DNA of 64,000 bases, taken from Sanderia malayensis (taxonomy: Eukaryota; Cnidaria; Scyphozoa; Semaeostomeae; Pelagiidae). The stretch lies in contig RQOL01000759.1 of assembly GCA_013076295.1 (NCBI GenBank), positions 62,001-126,000 of the forward strand, in the 5' to 3' direction. Below the pieces are notes generated by a model. It was not told the origin of the DNA and did not search any database. It saw only the letters and a program-made list of their open reading frames with translations. This document shows, in pieces, positions 1 through 12,600 of the stretch; within the stretch, counting starts at the first letter, position 1, and each line of letters starts with the position of its first letter. The translations under genes were made by a program, and so were the position numbers.

Positions 1-594
1 AGTAAAAAAAGAAGATTGCCGGTTACATTAGTTTAAAGCTCGAACACCAACTTCAAGGGGTAACCTTTGTTCGAGGTTTCCTTGCTGTTCATGAAAACTG
101 CAATTTTAATTTGGAATATGTAATACTACATATTCAAGAGTTAAGTTTAATAAGTACATTAATTATCATTAGTTATTGGGATGAGAGAGTGATAATCTTA
201 ATGTTATATGCAATTTCTTATCAGAAAAAACTATTGTCAATGGACAGATTGCAGTTTTCACAGAGAAAAGGAAAGCCATACTCCCATAGGCAATATCGGA
301 GAGCATGGCAAAGCATATCTCTTTTGATACAGGCGCTACGCAGGACCCAGATCGTGTTGTTGTTGATAAACACCCCCGGACACTGCAGTGTTGTGAAAGT
401 GTCCGGATCGTTCTTGGTGGATCTTAATAACTGGAGTGGCGTGGCAAACCAGGAATGAATGTTCATCACACTATAGAGTGCAACAAAGCCGATCCGGTAG
501 AACCACAATCTGAGCCCTCGTGATTTGTGTGTGTGTATTTTGGTAGACACCCTTGAGAGCAACGCGATTTATGCTCTATGGTTTGTGAAGGCCT
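1..594. other. 3' flank of the Helitron, no gene seen
   Basis: No convincing coding region. The stretch lies downstream of the Helitron helicase stop on the minus strand, so it should contain the element's 3' UTR and possibly its terminus. An 8-bp inverted pair (CTCGAACA at 39-46, TGTTCGAG at 68-75) has a 21-nt loop, too wide for the usual Helitron terminal hairpin. I could not place the 3' CTRR end. Confidence 0.4.
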
Positions 595-2154
595 TTACAG
601 GACTTCTTGGAAGACAATATTTTTTGTCTTCATGTGTGTTTCCTCTGGGAGGAATACTTTAAGCCCGTCAAATGATGTTGCTCTTGACATGGCCACATAT
701 AACTGACCATGTGTGAACACGGGCTCTGGTAAATACAAACCAACATACCTGAGAGATTGTCCCTGTGCCTTGTTGATAGTAAGGCAGTATGCTAGTCTGA
801 CTGGAAATTGCCGTCGTTTGATGTTGAACGGCATCTCAGTGTCTTGTGTTGACAATGTTATTCTGGGAATCATGACCTGCTGGCCTCTGTGTTCCTTCGT
901 GATGATCTCTGCTGTGATCACGTTCCGTCGGAGATGGCGTACAATAAGTCTTGTGCCATTGCAAAGACCTTTCTTTGGATTTAGATTCCTCAGAAGAATG
1001 ATTGTTGCACCAACCTATAATAAGGAATGTTCGAGATTACGATGTGTATCATCGAAGGACCATTATTAATATTTAAAATAAGTGTAGAATTAATGTATAA
1101 TTAGTACATATAGGTAAATTATACCTTGAGTCTAAGTCGATGTAATGGCATTCCGTTAGGAGTTAGATTGTTGATAAACTCAATTGGATATGCCGCCTCC
1201 TCATCTGGATCCTCTGTTATCACACTGTCTGTGCTGTAGTATGTTCTGTCAGGAGTCTGTAGTCTTTCCAGAATGATGTCATTGATTTGATGTGAGAAGT
1301 CATTCTTTGGGGTAAGACAACAACGTTCTGACATGGTTACCGGATCCAGCATGAGGTGGGACTGTGGTGTATTAGGCTGGGGATATATGAAGTTGAGCAT
1401 TTCCTCTTGCGAAGATGTGCATATTTGATATGGCAAAGTGATATTGTCAAGTGCATCATGTTGTTCTTGTTTGTTGCCGAGTCTTAGAACCCATTCTGAG
1501 AATTCTCTGTAAGATTCATCTTGGACAGCTCTCATGTTTGTGTGCAGGCGATGTTGTTGAAACTGTGCCCACAAATCACTGATTTGATATGATTTAAGAC
1601 TCTCTGATACGATTTGCTCTCTTCCTGCCTTGGGAACAACCGGTAGAACTTGTCTAAAATCGCCACCAAGTAACATGAATTTGCCACCAAATGGCTTGTC
1701 AACTCTTGTGATATCCCGAAGCAGTCTGTCAACTGCTTGTAATGCCAATGCTGGTATCATTGAAGCTTCATCCCATATGAACAGGGTTGTTTCAGCAACA
1801 CTTGCGCTCTTCGGCTCTGTCTCTTAACATTGCATGTTGATTCCAGCTTCAATGGTATTGGAATTTGGAATTGTGAATGCGATGTTCTGCCATTGATAAG
1901 CAGTGTTGCTGCAATTCCTAACCAAGCCATACACTGAACTTTGTGCCCAGAAGTATTGAGGTGGCGAACCAACGTGTTGTAGAGAAATGTTTTCCCTGTG
2001 CCAGCTGGTCCGTCGAGAAAGTGACAGTTTTGTTCTGATTGCGCCTCAATTGCTTCAATAATGGCTGTGAAAACAACTTGTTGTTCTGGATTCAATGCAG
2101 CTCGCATTTGTTCTCCTTGCTCTCTTTCAATTTCAACATCCATGTGATCTTCCT
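595..2154 (-). pseudogene. Helitron RepHel exons 4-5 (Pif1-like helicase)
   Basis: Superfamily 1B helicase of the Pif1/RRM3 type. The P-loop is FLDGPAGTGKTF, the Walker B segment is WDEAS and the C-terminal motifs are LTINKAQGQSL and LYVAMSRAT. A 110-bp GT-AG intron (1015-1124) separates exon 5, which begins with the conserved VGATIILLRNLNPKKG block. A one-base frameshift near 1800-1815, just before Walker B, divides the helicase into two frames (2164-1757 and 1760-1119). The protein ends at 595 with a few residues after the last motif. Confidence 0.85.
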
Positions 2155-2247
2155 CTGAAAACATAACAATAGTTTATTTTGGTATAAGTAGAAGTATATC
2201 TTGGCTAAATTATACAGTGATTGTCATCATGTTAAATTGTAAATCAC

Positions 2248-3499
2248 CTTGTTCGGGAATGACAAAGTCGGCCGGTAGCTGAGGAAGGTGGTCGTAATTC
2301 GTGATGGACAAACCATGAACCTTCAAATTGTTGTCAATATCATGTAGACATTGATACATGTGTCTGTCTTGAAAGGTTATGTCTGGATTGTTGAGTTGAT
2401 CACGTCTGACAAAGTCTTCACTCAACGCTTCTTTGAAGGTGTCGAAGAGTGTTCTTATGTCTGAAGGCGTTTGAAAGAGTAGCAATGTGGCAAACAACTG
2501 TCTGAGTTGTGGTGGCATATTAAAGATGACTGCATCTTGTAAACAGCGTGTGATTTCGGCATCATCTTCTAAAAGCCCTAAAGCCAATGCTGCATCTTTG
2601 AAAGAGTCACATAGATGACCTTCTACCGTTCGAAGGTCTTCAAATGACGTAGCTCCTCGTTTATGCAATAGCAAGAGTCTTAAAGCGAATTTTTGCTCGC
2701 AAGGTCTAGGCTGCACTTGAGTTACTCTACCAATGACTGGCATTATTCTTCGTTGTCTGGGTGTCCATGTTTTTGAACGCTCCTGGAAGACATAGTGCTC
2801 TGGTATCTCATGGTAGAGGTACTGATGTGCAGCTGGATCTTGCTGGTTGAGTTCAAACCATGCTGTGAGTGTTGTTCTATCACCAATGTTGTTGAGCCTT
2901 TGTTCGTCATCATTGTCATGAAAGATGACTTGTTGCTCAAATGGTAGATGAACAGAAAGCCGTTTGATTGTGTGGCTTTTTTCGTGCATGGGGAACTGCA
3001 GAAGCCGATGGACAGCTTCATGTGGTCCAACATATCTTGCGTTGATGTATTGGCGCACCTCGTCGTGTTCAATGTCTTGAGGTACTTGCTGTTGATTTTC
3101 TTCAAGAACTTCAACATGTGCCATATCGTGACCTTTGTGGATATATTTGAAAATGTACTTCACGCTTTTAACAGTACTGCATATTTCCAGGTTGATATGG
3201 CACTGATATTTGATGAGTAGGTGTCTGTTGTGTGGCACTACCCAGGTATCATCCAAAATGCGATTATTCACATTGACTGGATGAAGACAGCGTCGTCTGT
3301 AGAGAGGATAGCCGTTGACATTAATTTGAGTTTCAGCAACTTGTTCTTTCGGAAAGTGCTTTTTGCATTTGTTATTTTCCATGCACACGCATCGAGGATT
3401 TAAAACTCCACAGGGTCCATGTGTCATGTGTTTTAGGACCAACTTGTGGTATTTTGAATCCTGTGGGTCTGGAATCTCTGCTGATATCAGTTGATCCAC
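2248..3499 (-). pseudogene. Helitron RepHel exon 3 (Rep tyrosine region and linker)
   Basis: Begins with the conserved VDQLISAEIPDP block, followed by HMTHGPCG. The Rep active-site tyrosine segment VKYIFKYIHKG (Y-x-x-K-Y) is present and carries the nucleophilic tyrosines of the HUH endonuclease. The rest is the long linker to the helicase. The exon joins exon 2 across the 121-bp intron 3500-3620 and exon 4 across the 93-bp intron 2155-2247, both GT-AG and phase-compatible. No internal stop was seen in this exon. Confidence 0.85.
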
Positions 3500-3620
3500 C
3501 TGATAATGAATATGATAATCAACAATTTTATAATAGAAATGACGTACAGAATAGTTGTACTGTGCATTGGATATAAATTTAAAAATGAGAGAAAGAATTA
3601 TTAGTGTTTGCAAATATTAC

Positions 3621-4804
3621 CTGTTGTGGTGTTCGTGGTTTATCAGCTTGCGAAAGAAACAGGATCATGTGTGCGTGTGGTAGTCCTCTCTTCTGAAATT
3701 CTATGATATACACATGTGCAGTGACATGTCCAAGAATGTTGTTGTGTAGTATGTCTTCGAGTAGTTCTTTGAGTTTCAGTTGAAATACTCTTGTGACAAT
3801 GTCCGGTCGATCATTGGCCGTCTGATACGGATGAATATTTTCTTCAATCTCCTTCCATTTAGGATTGGCAGTCATTGTGAGGAAGATGTCTGGCTTGCCA
3901 TACTTCCTGACGATTGTCATTGCATCTTGAAAATGTTGATACATGTTTCTTTGGCTGCCTGGAAAGGATGATGGTAGAATGATAACACGGCCAACATCGA
4001 TATGGATGGGCTGATTCGGATTATTAGCCCTGGCCATCTGGTTCTCAAGTTCAGCTCTTCTGTTGAGATGATCCATCAGGCCTCGATACGTGTCAACACG
4101 AAGTTGACGTTGATTGTTCATAATCCAGCTCAGCTTATTGCCTTCTACTTTTGTATATGCATCTACCAGATACTGTTGAAAGAGAAGTGACGCAATGTGG
4201 ATGGTTGAGAATGCATCCCTGACCTGGATTCTGTATGAGTAGTATTCGGTGAGGGTTAGTTTTGTACGACGTTGACGATTGTTGTGCTGTTCACCTCCTA
4301 CGTTTGCTGTTGGCAATCGTTGAAGGTCCAAACTGTATCCGCTGTCACCGTGAAAGAACATCAATGGATACGTAAGAGGATCGGCAATGGGATTAGTTGC
4401 GTAAATCTTCATGAGATTACCGTGTCTTGTTTGAACTTGCAGTTCTCTGTCGTCAGGATTTGGTGCACCTCCATTTTGTACAGTATATATAGCTGCAATT
4501 TTTCTGGCAGTTGGATTATCGTATCTGCGATCTTGTTGTGGGCGACCTGTTATGATCATTTTGAATGTCGGAACAGGCTGATTGTTTGCAATAGCTTGCT
4601 GCCGCTGTTCCTCCAATATTTCACCCATGCTTCGATAATGTTGCGCAAATCGATTGACTGCCATTAATTCATGCTGTAGAAGTGCAACAATGTCCAAATC
4701 AAGACATCATTCTCTTGCAGTGTTTTGCCGTTCCTGCAATGCTTGTTGCGTATCCATGATGTAAAGTTCTGCATATTTTCTGGATCTGTCTGTTTCTGTT
4801 ACAC
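3621..4804 (-). pseudogene. Helitron RepHel exon 2 (Helitron_like_N, Rep HUH part)
   Basis: Contains the Helitron-like N domain and, near its end, the HUH histidines in FQKRGLPHAHMILF, the metal-binding motif of rolling-circle Rep proteins. The splice acceptor lies just after 4805 and the donor just before 3620. An in-frame TGA at 4707-4709 interrupts the frame shortly after the acceptor; the codons on both sides still read as Helitron protein, so it is a nonsense mutation and not an exon end. The ORF visible from 4697 downward is the part after this stop. Confidence 0.85.
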
Positions 4805-4926
4805 CTGTTAATGATCCAACAAACCATAAGTTTGGGAATTAGAAATTACACTGCATCAACAATGAGGGAGTTGATATTTAATGTTGAATGGAATTATTTT
4901 AAGTGTAAACATATTCTATCAGTTAC

Positions 4927-6043
4927 CTGTCATGTGATATGCCTTCCCGTGAATTGTGATCACTGGTGGTCCAGCTCTAGCATGATGTACAATATTAGCC
5001 TTCCATGATGCCATGGCCATTAATGAGTTGTATTGGCGGAAGTGCTTTAAGAAATACTTTGATTCAGCAGTATCACCAGTATATAAATGCATGACACTGT
5101 TTGGAGGTGGTTGAATTGCATCCAGAGTGATTAAACCTCCCATGCAACATTTTTTGTAACGTTTTTTTGTGTTAAGTTCTTCTTTGAAGTATTTTGCACC
5201 ACAATGAATGCATGTTCTGTTCATCTTGTTCAAGTGGTGTGGTAGTGGGGAGAAGGGGATGAGGTTTTCAGCTTCAATGTTCCCAGGGACAGGATTGCCA
5301 ACTTGCATTTGCTGATCTTCAAGGGGTTCTGGTATCTGATTTTCATCAGGTACTGGAACTGCGTGTTGCATCTCAATGTCTGCAGGTTGTTCTCTTGCTT
5401 GAAGCTCTTGGTTCAGAATGGGAAGCTCTTGGTTCTGAATGGGAAGCTCTTGGTTCTGAATAGGAAGCTCTTGGTTCTGAATAGGAAGCTCTTGATTCTG
5501 AATGGGAAGCTCTTGGTTCTGAATGGGAAGCTCTTGGTTCTGAATGGGAAGCTCTTGGTTCTCAATTGGAAGCTCTTGGTTCTCAATTGGAAGCTCTTGG
5601 TTCAGAATAGGAAGCTCTTGGTTCAGAATGGGAAGCTGTTGGTTAAAAATGAGAAGCTGTTGGTTCAGACTGGGAAGCTGTTGGTTCAGAATGGGAAGCT
5701 GTTGGTTCAGAATGGGAAGCCGTTGGTTCAGAATGGGAAGCCATGGGATCTGAATGGGGAGCTGTGGGATCTGAATGGGAAGCTGTGGTTCCATGCCCAT
5801 CTGCATTGGCTGTATCTGTAAAAGGGGATACTGTGCAGGAAACGGTTGATATTCAGGGGCTTCTAGCTGACGGTTTTCAAGCTGCAATTGCTGAAGATCG
5901 TTGGCTGCTGCAAGTTCTGCATTGGTGGACTCTGCCTCCGGAAGCTGAGGTTGTTCGTTCTGCTGTCTTTGACGCTGACGATACTGCCTCATCTGATTTC
6001 TACGTCCCGCTCCTGTGATACTTCTCTTGACCTTGCGCGGCAT
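4927..6043 (-). pseudogene. Helitron RepHel exon 1 (N-terminal region with heptad repeats)
   Basis: Starts at an ATG (6041-6043, MPRKVKR...) in a basic stretch. The middle is made of about 18 heptads of the type xLPIxNQ. After it comes a conserved cysteine cluster (CIHCGAKYF followed by CCMGG) typical of the region ahead of the Rep domain in animal Helitrons, probably zinc-binding. The exon ends at 4927, splitting a glycine codon, and continues at 4804 after a 122-bp GT-AG intron. The longer reading frame begins upstream at 6091, but MPRKVKR looks like the natural start. Confidence 0.7.
5401..5790 (-). repeat. In-frame 21-bp minisatellite inside the Helitron exon 1
   Basis: Tandem 21-bp units (plus-strand core GAAGCTCTTGGTTCTGAAT) give about 18 heptapeptides. 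Six consecutive identical ELPIQNQ units lie at the downstream end and more diverged QLPILNQ and QLPIQIP units at the upstream end. The unit length is a multiple of three, so copy-number changes keep the frame. The gradient from identical to diverged units indicates recent expansion from one side. Confidence 0.9.
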
Positions 6044-6091
6044 GGTGCAAGTTGTAATGTAAAAAAGAAGTATAAAGTATGAGATATACAA

Positions 6092-7740
6092 TTAGGCCAA
6101 ATTATTGTAAATGTTATTGCTTGTTGACAATGGTCTTAATAGTAACAACAATGGAATAATTATGGCCTTGTGTAAAGCTAAAACAAAAAGAAATAAATAT
6201 GATATTTTTCAAGGGTTCCATAATGATAAGGTAAAATTAGTACTAAAGTAAATGGAAAAGTATTGCTATATAATATAATGTATGTTAAATGAATATACTT
6301 ACGTTTAAACTGTGGTCGTTTCTGTTGGGTAAACAGTCACTAAAATGGAATAGAGTAAATTTATAGTTGAAAAAGAATGAATAATGGACAAAAGCTCAGA
6401 ATACCTGAATAAATAAAAATGAACTGTTTGAATCAAGTGCAGCAGTTTTTAATAATCTGTTGAAACACGATTTGAGAATTTGTTGTTAATAAACTTACTA
6501 TCCATGAAAGAAACACTGAATTAACGAAATAGTTTCTTGTACAGAGGCTCATTTGGAAAGAGAGAAATAAAAAACAAAAATATAAGTTTATTGTGGAGAT
6601 GAGTTTGTGAAAGAGAAGTGTCCGTTATTTGAAAATAGATTTAGCTGGGCCTTTATTTATAAGAAAAACACACAGTTAAAGAGTAAAATAGATCAATGAG
6701 CAAGGAAAACTGTCGTCAAACAATAAATATCTTACCGAGCCTTGTGTCTTTAAAATCTATGGATAGAAACAAAAGAGAAATCAGAATAGTTGTAAACTTA
6801 AAATATTTGATAAAGAAATGATACCTGCACAACACGTAACCCGTCTTTGCAATTAAAAGCATACGAAAAAAACAATAATTTTCGTCTTATGAGGCGAAGT
6901 AGTGATAAGTAATTTGGCTAGCTTGTAGTTATTAAAACATGTTGAAAGTAGGTATACTTACTCAGCGATAAATAAGATAAGATAATTATAGCCTTTAGTA
7001 AATTTGGCCGGTTAAAAATAGACAAAGTCTAATTTTAGAGGCGGGATTTCTATTGTACTACATCGCCTCTGTGATTGGTTTATACGCGTCACGTGACAAT
7101 AAAGGAGGGAAAATTCTCGTGGAAAGGGATTTCCCCTTCATCCTTCTGACTTTTAAAGGTGGGAAGGAGAAGATTAGCACGTGACAGACTGGTTGTCTCA
7201 AAGAGATAAGAGATAAAATAAGAAACATTATAATTAAAATATTATGTTATGTTCATTTTACTGAATATTTACAGTTGGTTTAACAATATTAATACTTTTT
7301 AAACAATATATTATCATTCAATTGGGCAAGTTTATGGAGATCACAGGGTTCTGATGCATCAAGTTGATAAAAAGTGGCCGATAGCGTCTGGAGTGTAAGC
7401 CTCGTTAACACTATGGGGCAGGCACGTGTGCACGTCTCCTCTGTCCCTGCAAGGAGAAGACAAAGGAAAAGAAGAAAGACAAATGAAACATTGTAACAAT
7501 CTCTCACGTGCCAGACAGAAGTTATTCGCGAAATTATTATTATTATTATATTGTAAAATGAATTTGAAAAGAAGCCTCGGCCTCGGCAGATAGCGTTGAC
7601 GATGAAGAGAGCCGATCAAATCGGAGGAATAACATAAATGGTAATAATATAATTTGATCTTTGTCAATCTTTTCAATCAAACACCATTAAGCAAACTATA
7701 ATGAGTTATGGTGTGTTTAACTTGAATTGTTATCTATCAA
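6092..7740. other. Gene-poor spacer upstream of the Helitron
   Basis: No coding region supported. AT-rich sequence lies from 6092 to about 7020. A short promoter-like patch at about 7070-7200 has an inverted CCAAT box (GATTGG), GTCACGTGAC and another CACGTGAC E-box; a further CACGTG sits near 7505. This could serve the host gene whose exons begin at 7747. Short ORFs here use non-ATG starts and have no recognisable content. Confidence 0.35.
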
Positions 7741-7746
7741 TTATAG

Positions 7747-9069
7747 AATTTCGACATGTTGGAAGAGAATATGCATCCTTTCATTAAAAATAGTCAACAT
7801 GCATGGCAGGCCTGGGTAAGTTTGTTACTCTAGTTTTTGTATGAAATAAGACAAAAAGGCAAATTCAAAGCAGTTGCATAGGAATAATGGAAATCTGCTC
7901 CCCTTCTGTGTTTCGGTGGGCTAGCTCATACTGCTATAAGCAATGAGTTGGCATTGCTGTAACCTGGAAAGTATTCTGAATTATTGAAACTCTGTGTTTG
8001 GTTAATGGTTTCACTTAATTTTATTGTTGCTTGCAGGTGCTGATAGCTGAACAGAAAAGGAAAGGATGTCCCTACTTGGTTTTTTGTGTGGTAAGTGTCT
8101 AATTAATATGTGGGTTTTAAAATTAGAACAATAATATATCTATGGAACTGAATATTACGATGAACTGAATTTGGAACTATTTAAACAGGAAAAAGCATTG
8201 ACCATGCATAAATATGAGAAATTTGTGAGATTGATTGCTAGGCCGAAAAAAGGTAAATTATTATTAGTATGAATAATTCATGCATGATCAAGGCCACTAA
8301 GCTACAAAACAACAGAACTACAAACTATCAAAGTACATAAGTTAACTACAAACTATCGAACAGCATAACTACTTAACTACAAACTATTTACAAACTATCT
8401 ACAAACAGTAAAAACCTGCATATAACATCCTCCATCTTATTTTGTAGGCTATTTTGGTTGTGAAGAATGAAAAACAATGGGTAAACTATAAGACAATATC
8501 ATGTAAATATGACTATGAAAAAATACATTGAAAAATGGAATATTAGGTGTTAGGTTGTTAAAAGTAGGAGGTTGTTATATGCAGGTTTTTACTGTATAAC
8601 TATGTACAATATCTACATATTAAAATATGAGATTTTCACAATTTTGGCACCACGTGCCAATTGGGCCTGCTCAGCCGTCAGTTGGTGGGAAGGGTTTTGG
8701 GCAACCACCTTCCCACCCTCCTTTTTGCCAGGCTTTCTTTTTTGTTGGCCTTTGCCAATTCTAATGAAAGCCTCTTTTTGTGTTCTGTAAATTAACACAC
8801 ATAAGATTGATATGTTAAAGGTTGTTAAAATTTTGTAAAAAGATGCAATGCCATTGTATAAATGTGTATGATAAACATGTGAAATACAATGTAAAAAGGT
8901 GTACATACACAATTTCATTTGTTGGGATTCTTCTCCCAGTGGCAAATGCAAAATTAAAACGTTTGCCGGCCAATTCCGGGAATTGGTCGGCACAGTTTCT
9001 CTTTAGAGTAGAGATACTACTATATGTTATTTCCTAGGAGAAAAAGAGGATGCAAAGAATAATGGTTGA
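7747..9069 (+). CDS. Probable host gene, 3'-terminal exons (unknown protein)
   Basis: Four candidate exons: 7747-7815, 8037-8090, 8189-8252 and 9038-9069. Each begins after an AG with a pyrimidine tract and the first three end at GTAAGT or GTAAAT donors. Phases agree: the first two junctions are phase 0, the third is phase 1 on both sides, and the last exon ends in TGA after a charged tail (EKEDAKNNG). The peptides (for example HPFIKNSQHAWQAW, KRKGCPYLVFCV and HKYEKFVRLIARPKK) match no family I know. The 5' part was not found. A MITE sits in the third intron. The call rests on splice signals and phase alone. Confidence 0.45.
8406..8594. mobile_element. MITE with 28-bp terminal inverted repeats
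   Basis: The left end CAGTAAAAACCTGCATATAA (8406 onward) and the right end 8567-8594 are inverted copies over 28 bp with one mismatch. The 189-bp element has no coding capacity. CAGTAAAAACC-type ends resemble Tc1/mariner-related MITEs, but a clean TA duplication is not visible (left flank AA, right flank TA). It lies in the third intron of the probable host gene 7747-9069. Confidence 0.75.
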
Positions 9070-9683
9070 TAGCAGTTATGAAGATGGGAAATTTACTAAT
9101 AAATATATTAATGTATTTAATATAATTACTTTGGTTTCTTTTCCGAGGGTTATAGCAATTTGATTGTCCTTTGGCTTAGCATTTGCCATGTTGAAATGTT
9201 CTTAAAATGAAATGTTGAAATGCATGTAAAATTAGTATAGGTAATAAGATCAATTGAAAATGCTGGTAAAGGAGAAATATGAAGAATTCTAAAATGTTGT
9301 ATATCTCAATTAACAATATTGTGATAATATTGTCGGAATTTGCGGGAATTAATATATGAAGAGCAATGATTGAAAATGGTAATAATAGGAAAGATACTCA
9401 CAAATCTTTGATTTGGGCGCGTAAGACAAAAGTAAGGAATGCTGAAGTAAACAAAGGTAAGTAGTGTCAAAAATTGGTACACAATAACTTGTTATTAATA
9501 ACTATGGATACATTTAAGGACCTTTTAGTTAATCTGCGTTTGTTTTCTTTAATGTTAAAACTTGGAAAAGATATTTAGAAAATTTTTTCACTTACTTCAA
9601 ATTTGTACGATCGAGATCTGAAAGGTTTTTCGCGCGCTCAAGTAAAAGCTATTGTCTTTCGAAACTATAGCAACAATATCAAG

Positions 9684-12600
9684 ATGGCCCCACGAAAAAG
9701 AATGAGATCGAGGTCCTGCGGACGTATGGAATCAATGTGGTGTTGGGTCAATTGTGATGTTGCAATAATTCTGCATAGCCAAAGTAAGAATGGCAAGGAC
9801 TATAGAATAGAGTGAACTACGAATTGGTGTAAAAGTATAGAGGGTATGTTAAGTTGAATAATAGTAACGAATGGCATAAGTAGCCATAAATTGGGATAAA
9901 ATTGCAGTTGACTCCCACACTAAATAATGCTATGATGATTCAGTAAATTTCTTTCATTTTGCTACAAATTGCTATGAAATTTAAACACTATTTAGTATCA
10001 AAATTCACATGCTAGAAGTTATAATATATTTCTGACCTTATTATATATTATTTATTGTTTGATGCATTGTTATTTGATTGTCTTTCTTTATTATGTAAAC
10101 AAAATACAATATTTTCTCAATCACTGTTTTGAATGTCGTAGTTTTCTGCAAGGTATATAACTTGTCTGTTCTCTACTGTACCATACTATAAATTTCATTA
10201 TGTTATACATTACTATAAATTAATATACATACTATACTATACTATACATTACTATACATACTATACATTACCATACCTACTATAAAAAGATCCTATACCC
10301 ACTATACCTACTATACAAACATACTATACCTACTCTACCTACTATAAAAACATATACTATACCTACATACATAAATACATACCTACATACATACCTACAT
10401 ACCTACATACATACATACATACATACATACATACATACATACATACATACATACATACATGAGCCGGGTTCGGTCGCTTCGCTCCCTCCCCGGAGCCCAT
10501 GAAGCAAGAGAAGCTTAATGTGGTTGGCGCGCTTCGCACGCTGCATTCGCTTTCGCTCATGCCCATACATACATACATACATACTTTACCTACATACTAT
10601 ACCAACATACTATACCTACATACTATACCAACATACTATATACCTACTATAAAAACATACTATACCTACTATACCTACATACTATACCAATAAACTATAC
10701 CTACATACTATACCTACTATACCTACATACTATACCTACTATAAAATCATACTATACCTACATACTATACCTACATACTATACCTACATACTATACCTAC
10801 TATAAAATCATACTATACCAACATACTATACCTACTATACAAACATACCATACCTACATACTATACCTACATACTATACCAACATACTATATACCTACTA
10901 TAAAAACATACTATACCTACTATACCTACTATAAAAACATACATAACTACTATAATAACATACAAACACTTGTCGAAAGTTTAAATGAGGAAAATGGTGC
11001 AAATAGCGCCTGAAAAATTCATAACTTTGACTTTGTTTTCATTGGGCCTAAGCGTTGCAAGCATGCCGAAGCAACCCTACTGCAAAAACTATAACTATTT
11101 CAATTCAAAATTCAAAACAAAGCTATCACCTGTGTTCCCAATTGTTTCCTGCAACTGTCCAGGGTCTTTGAAACAATTAGCAGCTCTTTACAAAGATAAT
11201 TCAGCTCGTAAAACACTTTGAAGGGCGCCCTTTGTGTGCAAAAAAAAACATGCGTCTTCTCCAAAAGTACCTGCTGCAACCGATGGCGAATAACGAAAAA
11301 CGACGGAAAATTCGCATGGGTCGCCTGCAAGCCGAGGACGAAAAACGAAATTGGATCGACATCCACGTGGGTCGCGCGAAAAGAGCCAATCAAATTGCAG
11401 GAAAAGGCGAAACGGGTCACGTGAAGAGCGAATACTCTTTTCGAATTTGGAATCGGGGACGCTAATTTGGAAGTTTCGCCAGCGTAAACTGTCGTTTTTT
11501 CGTGATAGCCAATTAGGCGAACAAAAATAAAGAATTTCCAAACCTTTTAGTCGAAACTGTGAGCTCTCATATAGATAACTTTTTGGTTCAGCCGACAAAG
11601 AACAACTCACTTAAAAATAGGGCAAGTTGAGGGTCTAAAAAAAAAGCCTTTATGGATACCTCGTTCGCCGTTTCGGCCCATTGTTTTGGGGCGTTCGACC
11701 TACTGTGTCGGGTCGAATCTATTGTTTTAGGCAGAGTTTCGCCACCGTCACGTGACGACGCAGAATAGTAATATTAGATAAGTTTCCTTCTTTGATTCCG
11801 AGTCATGAAAATAAACCATCCATAGAGAAAAAAGATAAATGACTATAATAAAGCTAACTGTTCCAGCGATGGCATTAAATTTTCAATTAATAGCCTTCAA
11901 TTTAACGAAAATTATGCACATACTTTTAACAGACTGTATCATAATAACTAATAATTCTTCTAACACAGGGTTTTCTGACGGTCTGGGTGCTCCAGTTTGG
12001 AAATCGATGAGAAGCAATTGAAGAAGAATGCTGCATTGAAATATCAAAAATATTGAAAGCCATTATCGTAGACAAGCATAAGCGCTGGTATGACCAATTG
12101 GCAAGTGTACTGTACACACAAATCATGGTAAGTTGCATGAAACAATCCATAACCATATAAGATTAATACTAATGTAATATAATAACAATGATAATGATAA
12201 TGATACAAATAACACCAAAACACAAGAAATTAGTCAGTGTAATATTTCATGCTAATTTACAGTAGGTATATCAATACAGGAATTCAGCCTTATGAAAACA
12301 TTTTCATGTTTTGATAAGGCAAAAACATGATTTGTACGAAAAATTGAAAACGTTGAAGCACAATGTTATGTGCACAGATTTTCTCATTATAGGAAATAAT
12401 TTATAAAAAGTTACTTATATTGATATGCATTGCAGTCAGTTAGCTATGGGAAATGTTATGATTTAAAAGCTATTTATTGTGTTTTTCTTTACTTTGCATA
12501 GATGCTAACATGGCTCAGTCCATACATATCCGTTAGGAAAAACAGACCCCTTACAGACGCCTTGGCAATTCGGTCAACAATTGTTAACGAGGAATTTGCA

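Larger units (their letters stand above)
595..6043 (-). mobile_element. Helitron (rolling-circle transposon), coding part
   Basis: The minus strand encodes, in order, a Cys/His N-terminal region, a Helitron_like_N Rep (HUH) nuclease domain and a Pif1-family helicase: the RepHel architecture that defines Helitrons. Four short introns (93-122 bp) with GT-AG borders join the exons in frame at 4805-4926, 3500-3620, 2155-2247 and 1015-1124. The element's own 5' TC and 3' CTRR ends were not found, so the true limits extend beyond the coding span. One in-frame TGA (4707-4709) and a frameshift near 1800-1815 show that this copy is inactive. Confidence 0.9.

Noticed and set aside
39..75. Helitron 3' terminal hairpin
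   Set aside because: The 21-nt loop and lack of an adjacent CTRR end do not match the known terminus.
5401..5790. Regular spaced repeats that could suggest a CRISPR array
   Set aside because: The repeats are contiguous 21-bp coding heptads without unique spacers, inside a eukaryotic Helitron gene.
7289..7676. Minus-strand ORFs with a signal-peptide-like start near 7.5 kb
   Set aside because: The start codon is GTG, no downstream exon is evident, and the region looks like a promoter.
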